Shown: positions 27,037 to 35,894, counted from the stretch's first letter. The stretch: 64,000 nucleotides of DNA from Agromyces cerinus subsp. cerinus (GCF_900142065.1 NZ_FSRJ01000002.1:868001-932000), one strand, 5' to 3'. Numbers and translations are program-made. Notes: generated by a model not told the origin, from the sequence alone.

Positions 27037-27492
27037 GGCGGATCCGCAGGTCGAAGCGGTCCATCGATGAGACGCGCCGAGAGGGGGATCAGGACGCGAA
27101 GATTCGGGTGCCCCTATTCCACCAGAGATCGCTGGGAAACGGGTGCGGAAAAAAATCTCCGAATCCGCGTCATGAATGCCCCGTACTGCCGTCTCTCAGG
27201 TGGAAGGCGTGCGAACGCCTTCCGATCACCGCCGTCTCAGGCGACCCGAACACCCGAGACGGGTGCCGGCGCAGCCGGCGAGTGAGCGGAGTGCATCGGG
27301 GGAACGATGCGCTCCGTTCGAACGGGCGAGGGTCTCGGAGGCGAAGGGGAACACGCCTCCGGGCCCCGTCTCGAACGGGCCGGGATCTCGGAGACGATGG
27401 GGAACACGTCTCCGAGCTCCGTCTCGAACGGGCCGGGATCTCGGAGACGATGGGGAACACGTCTCCGGGCCCCGTCTCGATCGACGAGCTGA
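27037..27492. other. Intergenic region between nagA and the sigma-factor gene
   Basis: This 456-bp stretch holds no convincing gene. It contains the tandem hairpin repeats at 27316-27473, an additional hairpin GGAAGGCG-TGCGAA-CGCCTTCC near 27202-27223, an inverted pair CGTCTC/GAGACG near 27233-27262, and an A7 tract near 27149-27155 that reads as a T tract on the minus strand. The promoter for the leftward sigma gene should lie in 27040-27160, but no clear hexamer pair stands out. Confidence 0.6.
27316..27473. repeat. Three tandem 52-53-bp repeats, each with a conserved hairpin
   Basis: Units start at 27316, 27368 and 27421; the last two are nearly identical and a partial fourth begins at 27474. 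Each unit contains an 8-bp stem with a 10-nt loop. The stem is CGGAGACG/CGTCTCCG in units 2 and 3 and CGGAGGCG/CGCCTCCG in unit 1, a compensatory base-pair change; the loop is ATGGGGAACA or AAGGGGAACA. The array follows the nagA stop on the minus strand. Confidence 0.8.
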
Positions 27493-28653
27493 TCAGGCCA
27501 GGCGCGAGCCTGCGCCCCACACGGCCTGCACGCGGAGGTCGGCGTCGAGCAGCACGGCGTCGGCGGCGAAACCCGGCTGCAGGCGTCCGAGGTCTCCGGC
27601 ACGGCCGATCGCCGCGGCGGGCGTCACGGTGAGCGCGCCGACGGCCTCGTCGAGGGGGATGCCGCACTCGAGCACGGCCCGTCGCAGCGCCTCGTCCTGC
27701 GTGAGCGTCGACCCTGCGATCGACCCGCCCTCGCGAAGGCGGGCGACGCCGTCGGTCACGACGACCTCGAGCGAGCCCAGTTCGTAGACGCCGTCGGCGG
27801 AGCCCGTCGCCGCCATCGCGTCGGTGACGAGGGCGACTCGGCCGGGTGCGCCGGAGAAGGCGAGCTTCACGACGTCGGGGTGCACGTGGACCCCGTCGTT
27901 GATGACTTCGAGGGTGACGTGGTCGGCGTGCATCGCCGCCGTCACGGGGCCGGGAGCGCGGTGGTGGATGCCGCGCATGCCGTTGAACGCATGCGTCAGG
28001 ATGGAGGCGCCGGCGTCGAACGCGGCGAGGGCGGTCTCGAAGTCGGCGCCCGTGTGACCGACGGCCACCCGCACATCGGCGGCGACGAACCGCGAGATCG
28101 CGTCGAGGGCGCCGTCGTGCTCGGGGGCGATCGTGATCTGTCGCAGCGTGCCGGCGGCCGCCTCGAGCAACAGGTCGACGGATGCCTCGTCGGCGTCGCG
28201 CAGCAGCGAGGGATCGTGCGCCCCGCGGAACTCCGTGTCGAGGAACGGCCCCTCGAGGTGCGAGCCGAGTACTCGCGGATCGCGCTCCGCGAAGCGGGCG
28301 ATCGTCGTCAGGTCTCGAGTGAGGCGATCGACCGATGCGGTGACGAGCGAGAGCACCGAGCGCGTGGTGCCGTGCGCGTTGTGCACCGCGAGCACGGTCT
28401 CGATCGCCGCATCGCCCTCGTCGACGGCTGCGCCGCCGGCCCCGTGGCAGTGGATGTCGATGAATCCGGGAGTGAGGAAGCGCCCCGCGGCATCTGTCAC
28501 GGTCGCCTGCTCGACCGCGATCCCGTCGCGCCAGCCGTCGCCGATGCCGCGCTCGGTGACCTGATCGCCGTCGAAGCGCACCCACGCGTCGGTGACGGTG
28601 TCGGCGCCGCTCACGAGACGCGCGGAATGGATGATGACGGGTGGGGTGCTCAC
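27493..28653 (-). CDS. nagA: N-acetylglucosamine/galactosamine-6-phosphate deacetylase
   Basis: 386 residues, GTG start directly after the deoR stop. Amidohydrolase landmarks: FIDIHCHGAGG, HLEGPFLD, AVGHTGAD, HAFNGMRG, NDGVHVHPD and the catalytic Asp in LVTDAMAATG. It removes acetate from GlcNAc-6-P and/or GalNAc-6-P. It is the last gene of the leftward GalNAc-type operon (an AgaA role) and is also the only deacetylase for the nagZ-nagK-nagB operon in this window, so dual use is plausible. The hairpin repeat array follows it. Confidence 0.95.
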   Translation of the reverse strand: MSTPPVIIHSARLVSGADTVTDAWVRFDGDQVTERGIGDGWRDGIAVEQATVTDAAGRFLTPGFIDIHCHGAGGAAVDEGDAAIETVLAVHNAHGTTRSVLSLVTASVDRLTRDLTTIARFAERDPRVLGSHLEGPFLDTEFRGAHDPSLLRDADEASVDLLLEAAAGTLRQITIAPEHDGALDAISRFVAADVRVAVGHTGADFETALAAFDAGASILTHAFNGMRGIHHRAPGPVTAAMHADHVTLEVINDGVHVHPDVVKLAFSGAPGRVALVTDAMAATGSADGVYELGSLEVVVTDGVARLREGGSIAGSTLTQDEALRRAVLECGIPLDEAVGALTVTPAAAIGRAGDLGRLQPGFAADAVLLDADLRVQAVWGAGSRLA

Positions 28654-29439
28654 CTAAGCAACGATAACGTCGTAGCCCGCGTCGGACAGCCGTTCGAGCT
28701 GTTCCTGCGTGGCCCCGGCGTCGGTGATGACGGTCGAGAAGAGTCGCCTCGGACCGATCGCCGCGAACGCCCGCTTGTCGATCTTCGAGGAGTCTGCGAC
28801 GAGCACCGCCTGCGTCGCGCGGGCGGCCATGAGGGCGTTGACGGCGGCCTCGCGCTCGTCGTGCGAGGTCGGCCCGACGACGGGATCGATGCCGTTGACG
28901 CCGATGAACGCGAGATCGAGCGTGATGCTGCCGAGCACGGCGTCGGTGTACGCGCCGACCAGCTCGTACGAGCGGGCGTGCACGACGCCGCCGGTCACCA
29001 CGGTCTTGATCTGCGGGCGCATCGCGAGCTGCATGGCGATGTTGATCGCGTTGGTGACGACGGTCAGGCTCGGGTCGGGCGCCGGCTCCATGATGTCGGC
29101 GCGCGACATGAGGGCATCCGCGATCGCCGTCGACGTCGTGCCGCCGCAGAGGCCGATGACCGCTCCGCGCGGGACCAGGGCGCTCGCCGCATGGGCGATC
29201 GCGGCCTTCGCGTCGGGGTTCTGCTGGTTCTTGTACCGGATCGGCAGGTCGTAGGCCACGGAATGCGCCACGGCTCCGCCGCGCGTGCGGGTCAGCAGCT
29301 GCTGACGGGCGAGGGCGTCGAGGTCGCGCCGGGCCGTCGCAGGCGACACCTCGAGGCGGTCGACGATCTGGTCGACGTCGACCTGGCCGCCCTCGGCGAG
29401 GAGGTCGAGCACGGCGCTCAGGCGTTCGGCACGATTCAT
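28654..29439 (-). CDS. DeoR-family repressor of the GalNAc-type operon (AgaR-like)
   Basis: 261 residues from ATG 29439 with AAGGAG 8 nt upstream. N-terminal DeoR helix-turn-helix (about 1-55; VDVDQIVDRLEVSPATARRDLDAL) and the C-terminal sugar-phosphate-binding DeoRC domain (VIGLCGGTTSTAIADAL, LAFIGVNGID, ADSSKIDKRAF). Its place between aldolase and deacetylase genes suggests it senses an aldose/ketose phosphate of the pathway. Its stop abuts the nagA start. An upstream partial copy of its own start region forms a 24-residue frame. Confidence 0.92.
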   Translation of the reverse strand: MNRAERLSAVLDLLAEGGQVDVDQIVDRLEVSPATARRDLDALARQQLLTRTRGGAVAHSVAYDLPIRYKNQQNPDAKAAIAHAASALVPRGAVIGLCGGTTSTAIADALMSRADIMEPAPDPSLTVVTNAINIAMQLAMRPQIKTVVTGGVVHARSYELVGAYTDAVLGSITLDLAFIGVNGIDPVVGPTSHDEREAAVNALMAARATQAVLVADSSKIDKRAFAAIGPRRLFSTVITDAGATQEQLERLSDAGYDVIVA

Positions 29440-29510
29440 CCGTTGCACTCCTTCATTGCGATGAGGTCGAGCACGGCGCTCGGTCGTGTCGGAAGTTCCG
29501 GGCGAATCAT
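29436..29510 (-). CDS. 24-residue frame from a duplicated deoR start region
   Basis: The ATG at 29510 overlaps the aldolase stop and the TGA overlaps the deoR ATG; both junctions read AACGGATGA. The inner part reads SAVLDLI, matching SAVLDLL of the repressor N-terminus, and an 18-nt block (aggtcgagcacggcgctc on the plus strand) is identical in both copies. It looks like a short tandem duplication that now acts as a coupling frame between two genes. Whether the peptide has any role is unknown. Confidence 0.4.
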   Translation of the reverse strand: MIRPELPTRPSAVLDLIAMKECNG

Positions 29511-30355
29511 CCGTTGGGGTCCTTCCCGGCGAAGAGACGGAGGAGGCGGGCCGCTTCAGCCTCGATGGCGTCTCGTCCGGCGGCGAGGTACTTGCGCGAG
29601 TCTACGACCGTCGGATGCTCGTCGAGGAATCTACGGATCGCGCCGGTGAACTGCGCGTTCAGGTGGGTCGAGACGTTGATCTTGACGAGCCCGGCGCGGA
29701 TGCCGGCGACGATCGTCTCGTCGGGCACGCCCGACGAACCGTGCAGCACGAGGGGGACCGGCACCGCCGACCGAAGACGGGCGATGAGGTCGAGGTCGAG
29801 CGCCGCGACCCGTTCGGTCATCGCGTGCGATGAGCCGACGGCGACGGCGAGGGCTCCGACGCCGGTCTCGGCGACGAACTGCGCCGCCTCGGCGGGATCG
29901 GTGCGCACACCGGGTGCGTGAGCGCCGTCCTTGCCGCCGATCTCGCCGAGTTCGGCTTCGACGAGCACGCCGGTCGTCGCGGCATGCGCGACGACTCTGC
30001 GAGTGGTCTCGACGTTGTCGGCGAAGTCGAGCTTGGCGCCGTCGTACATGACCGACCCGAAGCCGTGGTCGATGGCGAGCAGCGCCAGCTCGGCGTCCTC
30101 GGCATGGTCGAGGTGCACGGCGACGGCAGCGGTCGAGGCCTCGGCTACGGCGAGGGTGGCGCGGGCGATCGGCTCGAAGCCGCCGTGGTAGCGGATCGCG
30201 TTCTCGGAGATCTGCAGGATCACGGGGAGCCCGGTGGACTCGGCCGCACGTACGAGTGCCTCGGCGGTCTCGAGGTGCAGCACGTTGAACGCGCCGACCG
30301 CGCGGCCCGTCGCGACGGCGTCGGTGAGGATGGCGCGAGTAGGGGTGAGGGTCAT
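29507..30355 (-). CDS. Class II ketose-bisphosphate aldolase (tagatose-1,6-bisphosphate type)
   Basis: 282 residues from ATG 30355, overlapping the kinase stop (ATGA). Class II aldolase motifs: HLDHAED with a zinc His, VMYDGAKLDF, ELGEIGGKDG, VLHGSSGVPDE and KINVSTHLN. Members of this size include GatY/KbaY (tagatose) and FbaA-like enzymes. The PfkB kinase and AgaS-like isomerase next to it favour tagatose-1,6-bisphosphate cleavage to glyceraldehyde-3-P and dihydroxyacetone-P. Confidence 0.88.
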   Translation of the reverse strand: MTLTPTRAILTDAVATGRAVGAFNVLHLETAEALVRAAESTGLPVILQISENAIRYHGGFEPIARATLAVAEASTAAVAVHLDHAEDAELALLAIDHGFGSVMYDGAKLDFADNVETTRRVVAHAATTGVLVEAELGEIGGKDGAHAPGVRTDPAEAAQFVAETGVGALAVAVGSSHAMTERVAALDLDLIARLRSAVPVPLVLHGSSGVPDETIVAGIRAGLVKINVSTHLNAQFTGAIRRFLDEHPTVVDSRKYLAAGRDAIEAEAARLLRLFAGKDPNG

Positions 30356-31344
30356 GCTGTCGCTTCCGGGTCGGAGGGGCCGGCGGTGCCGGTGCTGGTC
30401 GTGGTCACGTCGACTTCGAGTTCGAGGGCGACGTGTTCGGGCGAGAGGTCGCCCGCGAGCGGCATGAGCACGGCGGAGGCCGACCACGCGGTCGCGCGGC
30501 GGGCGAGGCGTGCACGTGCGTCGGCCGCGGCCGACGTGTCGGCGGCCAGATCGGGCCTCTCGGCCAGTGCCGCCGCGATCGCGGCGACCGCGGCATCGCC
30601 CGCACCGGTGGCGTTGCCGTGCAGCGTGCGGGGCAGTCGGGCGCGGATGCCGCCCGGAGCATCCGCCGACACGATCAGGAGACCCTCGGAGCCGAGGGAG
30701 GCGACGACGATGCCGGCGCCGAGGCCGAGCAGTGCGCGGGCGCCGGCGGCGGGGTCGTCGAGGCCGGTCTCGGCGCGGAGCTCTTCGGCGTTGGGCTTCA
30801 GCGCCGAGGCGCCGGCGCGGGCGGCCGCCAGCAGGCCGGGCCCGCTCGTGTCGACGATCACGGGCACGCCCGCAGCAACGAGCGAGGCGACCAGCTCTGC
30901 GAGTTCTTCGGGCCCGAAGCCGGTGGGCAGGCTCCCGCAGATCGCGACGGCGTCGGCGAGGCGGCCGAGCTCGAGCGCGCTCGCCGCGAAGGCGGCGACC
31001 TCGCCCGGCGCGAGCGCGGCGCCGCGTTCGTTCAGCACGCTCGTCTCGCCGACGGCTTCGTCGACGAGGGCGATGCTGCGTCGCGTCGCGCCGGTCACGG
31101 GGATCAGTCGATGCGGGATGCCGCTCGACGCGAGCTCCGCGGCGAACTCGGCGCCGACCGCGCCGCCGGTGGTCGTGAGTGCGAGCACGTCATGCCCCTC
31201 GGCGTGCAGCACGCGGGCGACGTTCAGCCCCTTGCCGCCCGCTCGCGCGGCGCCCGCATCGACCCGGTGCGTCTCGCCCGGCTGCAGGCGATCGACGTGC
31301 CAGGTGAGGTCGAGCGCCGGGTTCGGCGTCACGGTGAGGATCAT
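30352..31344 (-). CDS. PfkB-family tagatose-6-phosphate/fructose-1-phosphate kinase
   Basis: 330 residues. The start ILTVTPNPALDLTWHVD and GGKGLNVARVLHAEG are typical of the LacC/FruK branch, and the C-terminal signature GNATGAGDAAVAAIAAAL carries the catalytic Asp. In this operon tagatose-6-P is the probable substrate, because AgaS-type enzymes yield it and the next gene is a ketose-bisphosphate aldolase. It overlaps both neighbours by 4 nt. Confidence 0.88.
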   Translation of the reverse strand: MILTVTPNPALDLTWHVDRLQPGETHRVDAGAARAGGKGLNVARVLHAEGHDVLALTTTGGAVGAEFAAELASSGIPHRLIPVTGATRRSIALVDEAVGETSVLNERGAALAPGEVAAFAASALELGRLADAVAICGSLPTGFGPEELAELVASLVAAGVPVIVDTSGPGLLAAARAGASALKPNAEELRAETGLDDPAAGARALLGLGAGIVVASLGSEGLLIVSADAPGGIRARLPRTLHGNATGAGDAAVAAIAAALAERPDLAADTSAAADARARLARRATAWSASAVLMPLAGDLSPEHVALELEVDVTTTSTGTAGPSDPEATA

Positions 31345-32315
31345 GCGGAATCACCGTCGCGCCGCGCGCCGGCGAGGTCGCGAGCCGCGAGCGCCGTGCC
31401 GAGCAGGCCCGCGTCGTCGCCGAGTTCGGCGTGCACGAGCGCCGGCCGGCGGTGGAAGCTGAGCAGGGCGTCGAGTCGCGCCCCGAGCGGGCCGAAGAGC
31501 GCGGGGCCGGCCTGCGCCAGACCGCCGCCGATCACGACGGCCTCTGGTGCGAGGATCGCGACGAGCCTCGCGATCGCCTCCGCGAGCGCCTCGACGGCGT
31601 CGTCCCACACCCGGCGGGCGAGCGGGTCGCCCGCGGTGGCGGCATCGAGCACCTCGCGCGCGCCGCCGACGGGCGTGCCCGACGCGGCGGCATAGCGCCG
31701 GGCGATGGCGCCGGCGGACGCGATCGTTTCGAGGCATCCGATCGCACCACAGGGGCAGCGCTCGCCGAGCGGATCGGCGAGCGAATGACCGATCTCGCCG
31801 GCGAAGCCGCCGCCTGCATACGGACGGCCGCCGAGCACGAGCGCGCTCGCGATGCCCGTGCCGATCGCGAGCACGACGACATCGCCGTAGCCGCGAGCTG
31901 CACCGAGTCGGTGCTCGGCATCGCCGGCGGCGCGCACGTCGTGTCCGAAGGCGACCGGCAGGCCGAGCGCCGTCTCGGCGATCGAGCGGATCGGGGCGTC
32001 GCGCCAGCCGAGGTTCGAGGCGAACATGCCGATGCCGGCCAGCTCGTCGACGAGCCCCGGCACGCTGACGCCCGCGGCCACCGGCACGATGCCGGGCGCT
32101 GCGGCCAGGTGCTCGCGGGCGAGCACCGCGAGCGAGGCCACGATCGTGCCGGCGGGATCAGCGGAGTCGAGGGGCGTCGGCGTGCGGCGGAGGCCGAGCA
32201 CCCGCCCCGACGCGTCGACGAGCGCCGACTTCGTGTCGGTGCCGCCGACGTCGAAGGCGAGCACCGCATGACCCGGGCCGAGCCGGGTCGCATCGGGGGT
32301 GGGGTGCGGGGCCAT
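31341..32315 (-). CDS. ROK-family amino-sugar kinase (AgaK-like)
   Basis: 324 residues from ATG 32315, which overlaps the agaS stop. The phosphate loop LAFDVGGTDTKSALVD is intact, there is no helix-turn-helix, and the zinc motif GEIGHSLADPLGERCPCGAIGCLE is complete. It probably phosphorylates N-acetylgalactosamine entering by the divergent ABC importer; specificity within ROK kinases cannot be read from sequence. Confidence 0.85.
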   Translation of the reverse strand: MAPHPTPDATRLGPGHAVLAFDVGGTDTKSALVDASGRVLGLRRTPTPLDSADPAGTIVASLAVLAREHLAAAPGIVPVAAGVSVPGLVDELAGIGMFASNLGWRDAPIRSIAETALGLPVAFGHDVRAAGDAEHRLGAARGYGDVVVLAIGTGIASALVLGGRPYAGGGFAGEIGHSLADPLGERCPCGAIGCLETIASAGAIARRYAAASGTPVGGAREVLDAATAGDPLARRVWDDAVEALAEAIARLVAILAPEAVVIGGGLAQAGPALFGPLGARLDALLSFHRRPALVHAELGDDAGLLGTALAARDLAGARRDGDSA

Positions 32316-33226
32316 CACGCGTCGAGGATGACGGAGCGGGTGAGGTTGCGCGGCGCGTCTGGGTCGAGGCCCTTTGCGCGGGCACGGGCGAGCGAGACCC
32401 GCTGTGCGCGCACGAGCTCGGCCATCGGGTCGAGCGTGCCCGCCTCGAAGTGCGCGCCGGTCGCGGCGACGTCGCCCGCGAGGCCCTCGGGCGTCGGGCC
32501 GAACTGCCAGGTGACCCGGCCGGGAGCGGCGATCGCGATCGGTCCGTGGCGGTACTCCATCGACGGGTACGACTCGGTCCACGACTGCGATGCCTCGCGC
32601 ATCTTCAGCGCCGCCTCGTGGGCGAGTCCGACCGACCAGCCGCGGCCGAGGAAGGTGTACTGCTCGGCGCCCGTCAGTTCAGGTGCGAGCTCTTCGGCGA
32701 CCGCTCGCTCGGCGTCGGCGATCGCACCGCTCAGGTCTTCGCCGAGCGACGCGCGGAAGAGGGCGAGCGCGGTCGTGGCGAACCGGGTCTGCACGACCGA
32801 CTGCTCGTCGGCGAACGGCAGCAGCACGGCTTCGTCGACGAGGCCCACGAGTGGAGAGGATGCATCGCCGATCACGCCGACGGTGCGCACGCGCCCGCGC
32901 AGGCCCTCGACGAGCTGCAGCACCTCGGTGGTCGTGCCCGACCGGGTGAGGGCGACGACGGCGTCGTAGCCGCGATCGACGAAGGCCTCGGATGCCGCGA
33001 AGGCGTCGGTCTCGCCGTGGCCGCCGGCCTCGCGGAGCCACGCGTACGACTGCGCGATGAACCAGGACGTGCCGCAGCCGACCACGGCGATGCGTGCGCC
33101 GCTGGCCGGGAGCAGCGCCTGCTCGGCGCGAAGCGACTCGGCCTTCGCCCACGTCTCGGGCTGCGAGTCGAGCTCGGCCGACATGTGCTCGGCGGGGGTG
33201 TGTGCGGTGGTCGAATGCTCGGTCAA
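32315..33226 (-). CDS. SIS-domain amino-sugar phosphate isomerase/deaminase (AgaS-like)
   Basis: 303 residues from TTG 33226 with GGAG 6 nt upstream; an ATG at 33184 is an alternative. The start EHMSAELDSQPETWAK matches the QPxxW beginning of AgaS proteins. Two SIS domains contain VVGCGTSWFIAQ and ALTRSGTTTEVLQ, and the stretch EASQSWTESYPSMEYRHGP fits the active site. AgaS deaminates galactosamine-6-P to tagatose-6-P. It is the first gene of the leftward operon, opposite the importer genes. Confidence 0.85.
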   Translation of the reverse strand: MTEHSTTAHTPAEHMSAELDSQPETWAKAESLRAEQALLPASGARIAVVGCGTSWFIAQSYAWLREAGGHGETDAFAASEAFVDRGYDAVVALTRSGTTTEVLQLVEGLRGRVRTVGVIGDASSPLVGLVDEAVLLPFADEQSVVQTRFATTALALFRASLGEDLSGAIADAERAVAEELAPELTGAEQYTFLGRGWSVGLAHEAALKMREASQSWTESYPSMEYRHGPIAIAAPGRVTWQFGPTPEGLAGDVAATGAHFEAGTLDPMAELVRAQRVSLARARAKGLDPDAPRNLTRSVILDA

Positions 33227-33599
33227 GACGGCTCCAGACGGGTGTTCGGCGGCCGGCGCACGAGATCGGCGCCGACATGACTCCTCATGATTGCAGATGA
33301 CTGCAATCGATGTCCAACGATCAGTCAAGCGATCGATTGGGCCCATTCGGCTGCATCCTTGAATTTGTGAGGGATCTGAACAAAATCTCATAACGAATCA
33401 GTTGCACGTCTTGACGGCTGATCCGCATCCGTCATAGATTTCGTGCGTCGAATGAACGAACATGATCGTTTGCTCGTCGAAACGTTCAGGAAACAGCACT
33501 CTGGCACCGTCGTCATGTGCGGATCCCCGAACACACGCACCGTCGCGCGAGGCTCCGTCCGGGCGTTGGTGCACCATCCACCACAGTGAGGAAGCATCC
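33227..33599. promoter_or_regulatory. Divergent control region of the GalNAc-type locus
   Basis: Rightward promoter: TTGACG (33411-33416), 18 bp, TAGATT (33435-33440). Just after its start point lies AACGA-ACATGA-TCGTT (33455-33470), an operator-like repeat that may bind the DeoR protein. Nearer the leftward genes is a perfect 8-bp inverted repeat GATTGCAG-ATGA-CTGCAATC (33289-33308). The region is less GC-rich than its surroundings. No gene is seen. Confidence 0.55.
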
Positions 33600-34844
33600 A
33601 TGAAGAAGTCTCTGCGCCTCGGCACGGCCGTCGCGCTCGCCGCCACGGCGTCGCTCACGCTCGCATCCTGCGGCTTCGGCGGCGGTTCAGGCGAGGAAGC
33701 CGGTGGCAAGACCACGCTCGACCTGCTCGTGCCGAGCTACTCCGACAACACCCAGGGTCTGTGGGAAGACGTCATCGAGGGCTTCGAAGCCGAGAACACC
33801 GACATCGACGTCAAGCTCGAAGTGCAGTCGTGGGACAACCTCGAGACCGTCATCGCCACGAAGATCCAGGGCGGTGAGGCACCCGACATCTACAACGGCG
33901 GCCCCTTCGCCGGCTTCGCAGCCGACGAACTGCTCTACCCGGCCGAAGACGTCGTCTCGCCCGAGACGTTCAGCGACTTCCAGGAGTCGTTCATCGCGAA
34001 CGCCGAGGTCGACGGCACGGCGTACGCGCTGCCGCTGATCGCATCGGCTCGCGCGCTGTTCGTCAACAACGCCCTGCTCGAGCAGGCCGGCGTCGCGGCG
34101 CCGCCCACCAACTGGGACGAGCTGCTCGATGCCGCGACGAAGGTCTCCGGCCTCGGCGGCGGCATCGCCGGCTACGGCATGCCCCTCGGCTCTGAAGAGG
34201 CGCAGGCCGAAGCGGCCGTGTGGCTCTGGGGCGGCGGCGGCACGTTCGGCGACGCCACCGAGATCACGGTCGACGACCCGGCGAACCTGCCCGGCGCCGA
34301 CCAGATCAAGAAGATGATCGACGCGGGCGCCACCCAGGCCGACCCGGGCTCGACCGACCGTTCGCCGCTCATGGACATCTTCATCCAGGGCAAGATCGGC
34401 ATGCAGGTCGGCCTCCCGCCGACCGTCGGCCAGATCGAGGAGAACAACCCCGAGCTCGACTACTCGATCGTCCCGATCCCCACGAAGGACGGCAGCCCCA
34501 TGACGGTCGGCGTCATGGACCAGCTCATGGCCTTCCAGAACGACGGCGACAAGCAGGAAGCGATCACCAAGTTCCTCGACTACTACTACACGGCGGATGT
34601 CTACGTGCCGTGGGTGCAGACCGAGGGCTTCCTGCCCGTCACGAAGTCGGGTGCCGAGGAGCTCTCCTCCGAGGAGGCGCTCGCGCCGTTCCTCGAGGTG
34701 CTGCCCGACGCCCAGTTCTACCCGAGCACGAACCCCAAGTGGTCGGCGACGGATGCCGCGTTCAAGGCGCTGTTCGGACAGCTCCAGACGAAGCCCGCAC
34801 AGGACGTGCTGACCGAGATCCAGGCGCAGGCCGACGCGGGCTGA
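33600..34844 (+). CDS. ABC sugar-binding lipoprotein (GalNAc-type locus)
   Basis: 414 residues from ATG 33600 with GTGAGGAAG upstream. Signal peptide with lipobox LTLASC, then a family 1 solute-binding fold (LDLLVPSYSDNTQGLWEDVIEGFEA split over residues 37-61, APDIYNGGPFAGFA, WLWGGGGTFGD). It is divergent from the agaS operon and followed by two permeases, so an N-acetylgalactosamine-containing sugar is the likely cargo. It shares little sequence with the binding protein at 15335, which argues for a different ligand. Confidence 0.88.
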   Translation: MKKSLRLGTAVALAATASLTLASCGFGGGSGEEAGGKTTLDLLVPSYSDNTQGLWEDVIEGFEAENTDIDVKLEVQSWDNLETVIATKIQGGEAPDIYNGGPFAGFAADELLYPAEDVVSPETFSDFQESFIANAEVDGTAYALPLIASARALFVNNALLEQAGVAAPPTNWDELLDAATKVSGLGGGIAGYGMPLGSEEAQAEAAVWLWGGGGTFGDATEITVDDPANLPGADQIKKMIDAGATQADPGSTDRSPLMDIFIQGKIGMQVGLPPTVGQIEENNPELDYSIVPIPTKDGSPMTVGVMDQLMAFQNDGDKQEAITKFLDYYYTADVYVPWVQTEGFLPVTKSGAEELSSEEALAPFLEVLPDAQFYPSTNPKWSATDAAFKALFGQLQTKPAQDVLTEIQAQADAG

Positions 34845-34891
34845 TCCCGCCCGCACGACCAGCAGTCCGTTCGCAACACCCGGAGGGATCG

Positions 34892-34909
34892 GTGACCACC
34901 GAACCATGA
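34892..34909 (+). other. Five-codon mini frame coupled to the permease start
   Basis: GTG ACC ACC GAA CCA TGA, with GGAGGG just upstream; its TGA overlaps the permease ATG at 34906. It may place ribosomes for re-initiation, because the permease ATG has no closer ribosome site of its own. Confidence 0.35.
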
Positions 34910-35892
34910 GCACCACATCCGATGCGTCACCGATCCAGGCGGGGGCGGCCGATGGCCGCCCCCGCCCCGGGCGCGGAACCCCCACCAAGGGCGATGCCGC
35001 GGGCCCCCGCCCCCGCGGCCGCGACCTGCTCCACGCGCTGCCGTGGATCGGCCCCGCCCTCATCCTCATCTTCGGCGTCGTGCTGTTCCCGGCCGTCGTC
35101 ATGTTCTACAACTCGACCCGTGACATCTCCCAGAGCGGCGTCGACAAGGGCTCGGTCGGCCTCGACAACTACATCGAGGTCTTCAACTTCCCGTACTTCT
35201 GGCCGATCTTCGGCCGCACGATCGTCTGGGTCGTCGTGGTCGTCGCCGCGACGGTCATCATCTCGCTCGGCCTCGCGCAGATCCTCAACAAGGCGTTCCC
35301 CGGGCGGCGCATCGTGCGCCTCGCGGTGATCATCCCGTGGGCGGCCTCCGTGGTCATGACGACGATGGTCGTCTACTACGGCCTCGAGCCGTACTTCGGC
35401 ATCATCAACAAGTTCCTCGTCGACATCGGCCTCGTCGACACTCCCGAGGGGTACGGCTGGACCCGCAACCCGGCGACCGCCTTCGCATGGTCGATCGTCG
35501 TCGCGATCTTCGTGTCCCTGCCGTTCACGACGTACACGATCCTCGCCGGACTCCAGACGGTGCCGGGCGAGGTGCTCGAGGCGGCCAAGATGGACGGCGC
35601 CGGGCCCATCCGCACCTACTGGGGGGTCGTGCTGCCGCAGCTGCGCAGCGCCCTCGCCGTCGCGGTGCTCATCAACATCATCAACGTCTTCAACTCGCTG
35701 CCGATCCTGAAGGTGATGACCGGGTCGATACCCGGCTACGACGCCGACACGATCATGACGATGATCTTCAAATACATCCAGAATCAGCACAAGGTCGACG
35801 TCGCCAGTGCGTTGTCGGTCGTCGCGTTCGTCATCGTCATCGTGATCGTCGCCGTCTACGTGCGCGTGGTCAAGCCCATGAAGGAGGTCTGA
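34906..35892 (+). CDS. ABC sugar transporter permease, MalF type
   Basis: 328 residues. A long Pro/Arg-rich cytoplasmic N-terminus (about 45 residues) precedes six helices (WIGPALILIFGVVLFPAVVMF first). The EAA loop is PGEVLEAAKMDGAGPIRTYWGVVLPQL. The gene begins 61 nt after the binding-protein stop. Partner of the next permease; the ATPase is again not encoded locally. Confidence 0.92.
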   Translation: MSTTSDASPIQAGAADGRPRPGRGTPTKGDAAGPRPRGRDLLHALPWIGPALILIFGVVLFPAVVMFYNSTRDISQSGVDKGSVGLDNYIEVFNFPYFWPIFGRTIVWVVVVVAATVIISLGLAQILNKAFPGRRIVRLAVIIPWAASVVMTTMVVYYGLEPYFGIINKFLVDIGLVDTPEGYGWTRNPATAFAWSIVVAIFVSLPFTTYTILAGLQTVPGEVLEAAKMDGAGPIRTYWGVVLPQLRSALAVAVLINIINVFNSLPILKVMTGSIPGYDADTIMTMIFKYIQNQHKVDVASALSVVAFVIVIVIVAVYVRVVKPMKEV

Positions 35893-35894
35893 TC

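Noticed and set aside
27316..27480. CRISPR-like array
   Set aside because: Repeats are directly tandem with no unique spacers and there are no cas genes.
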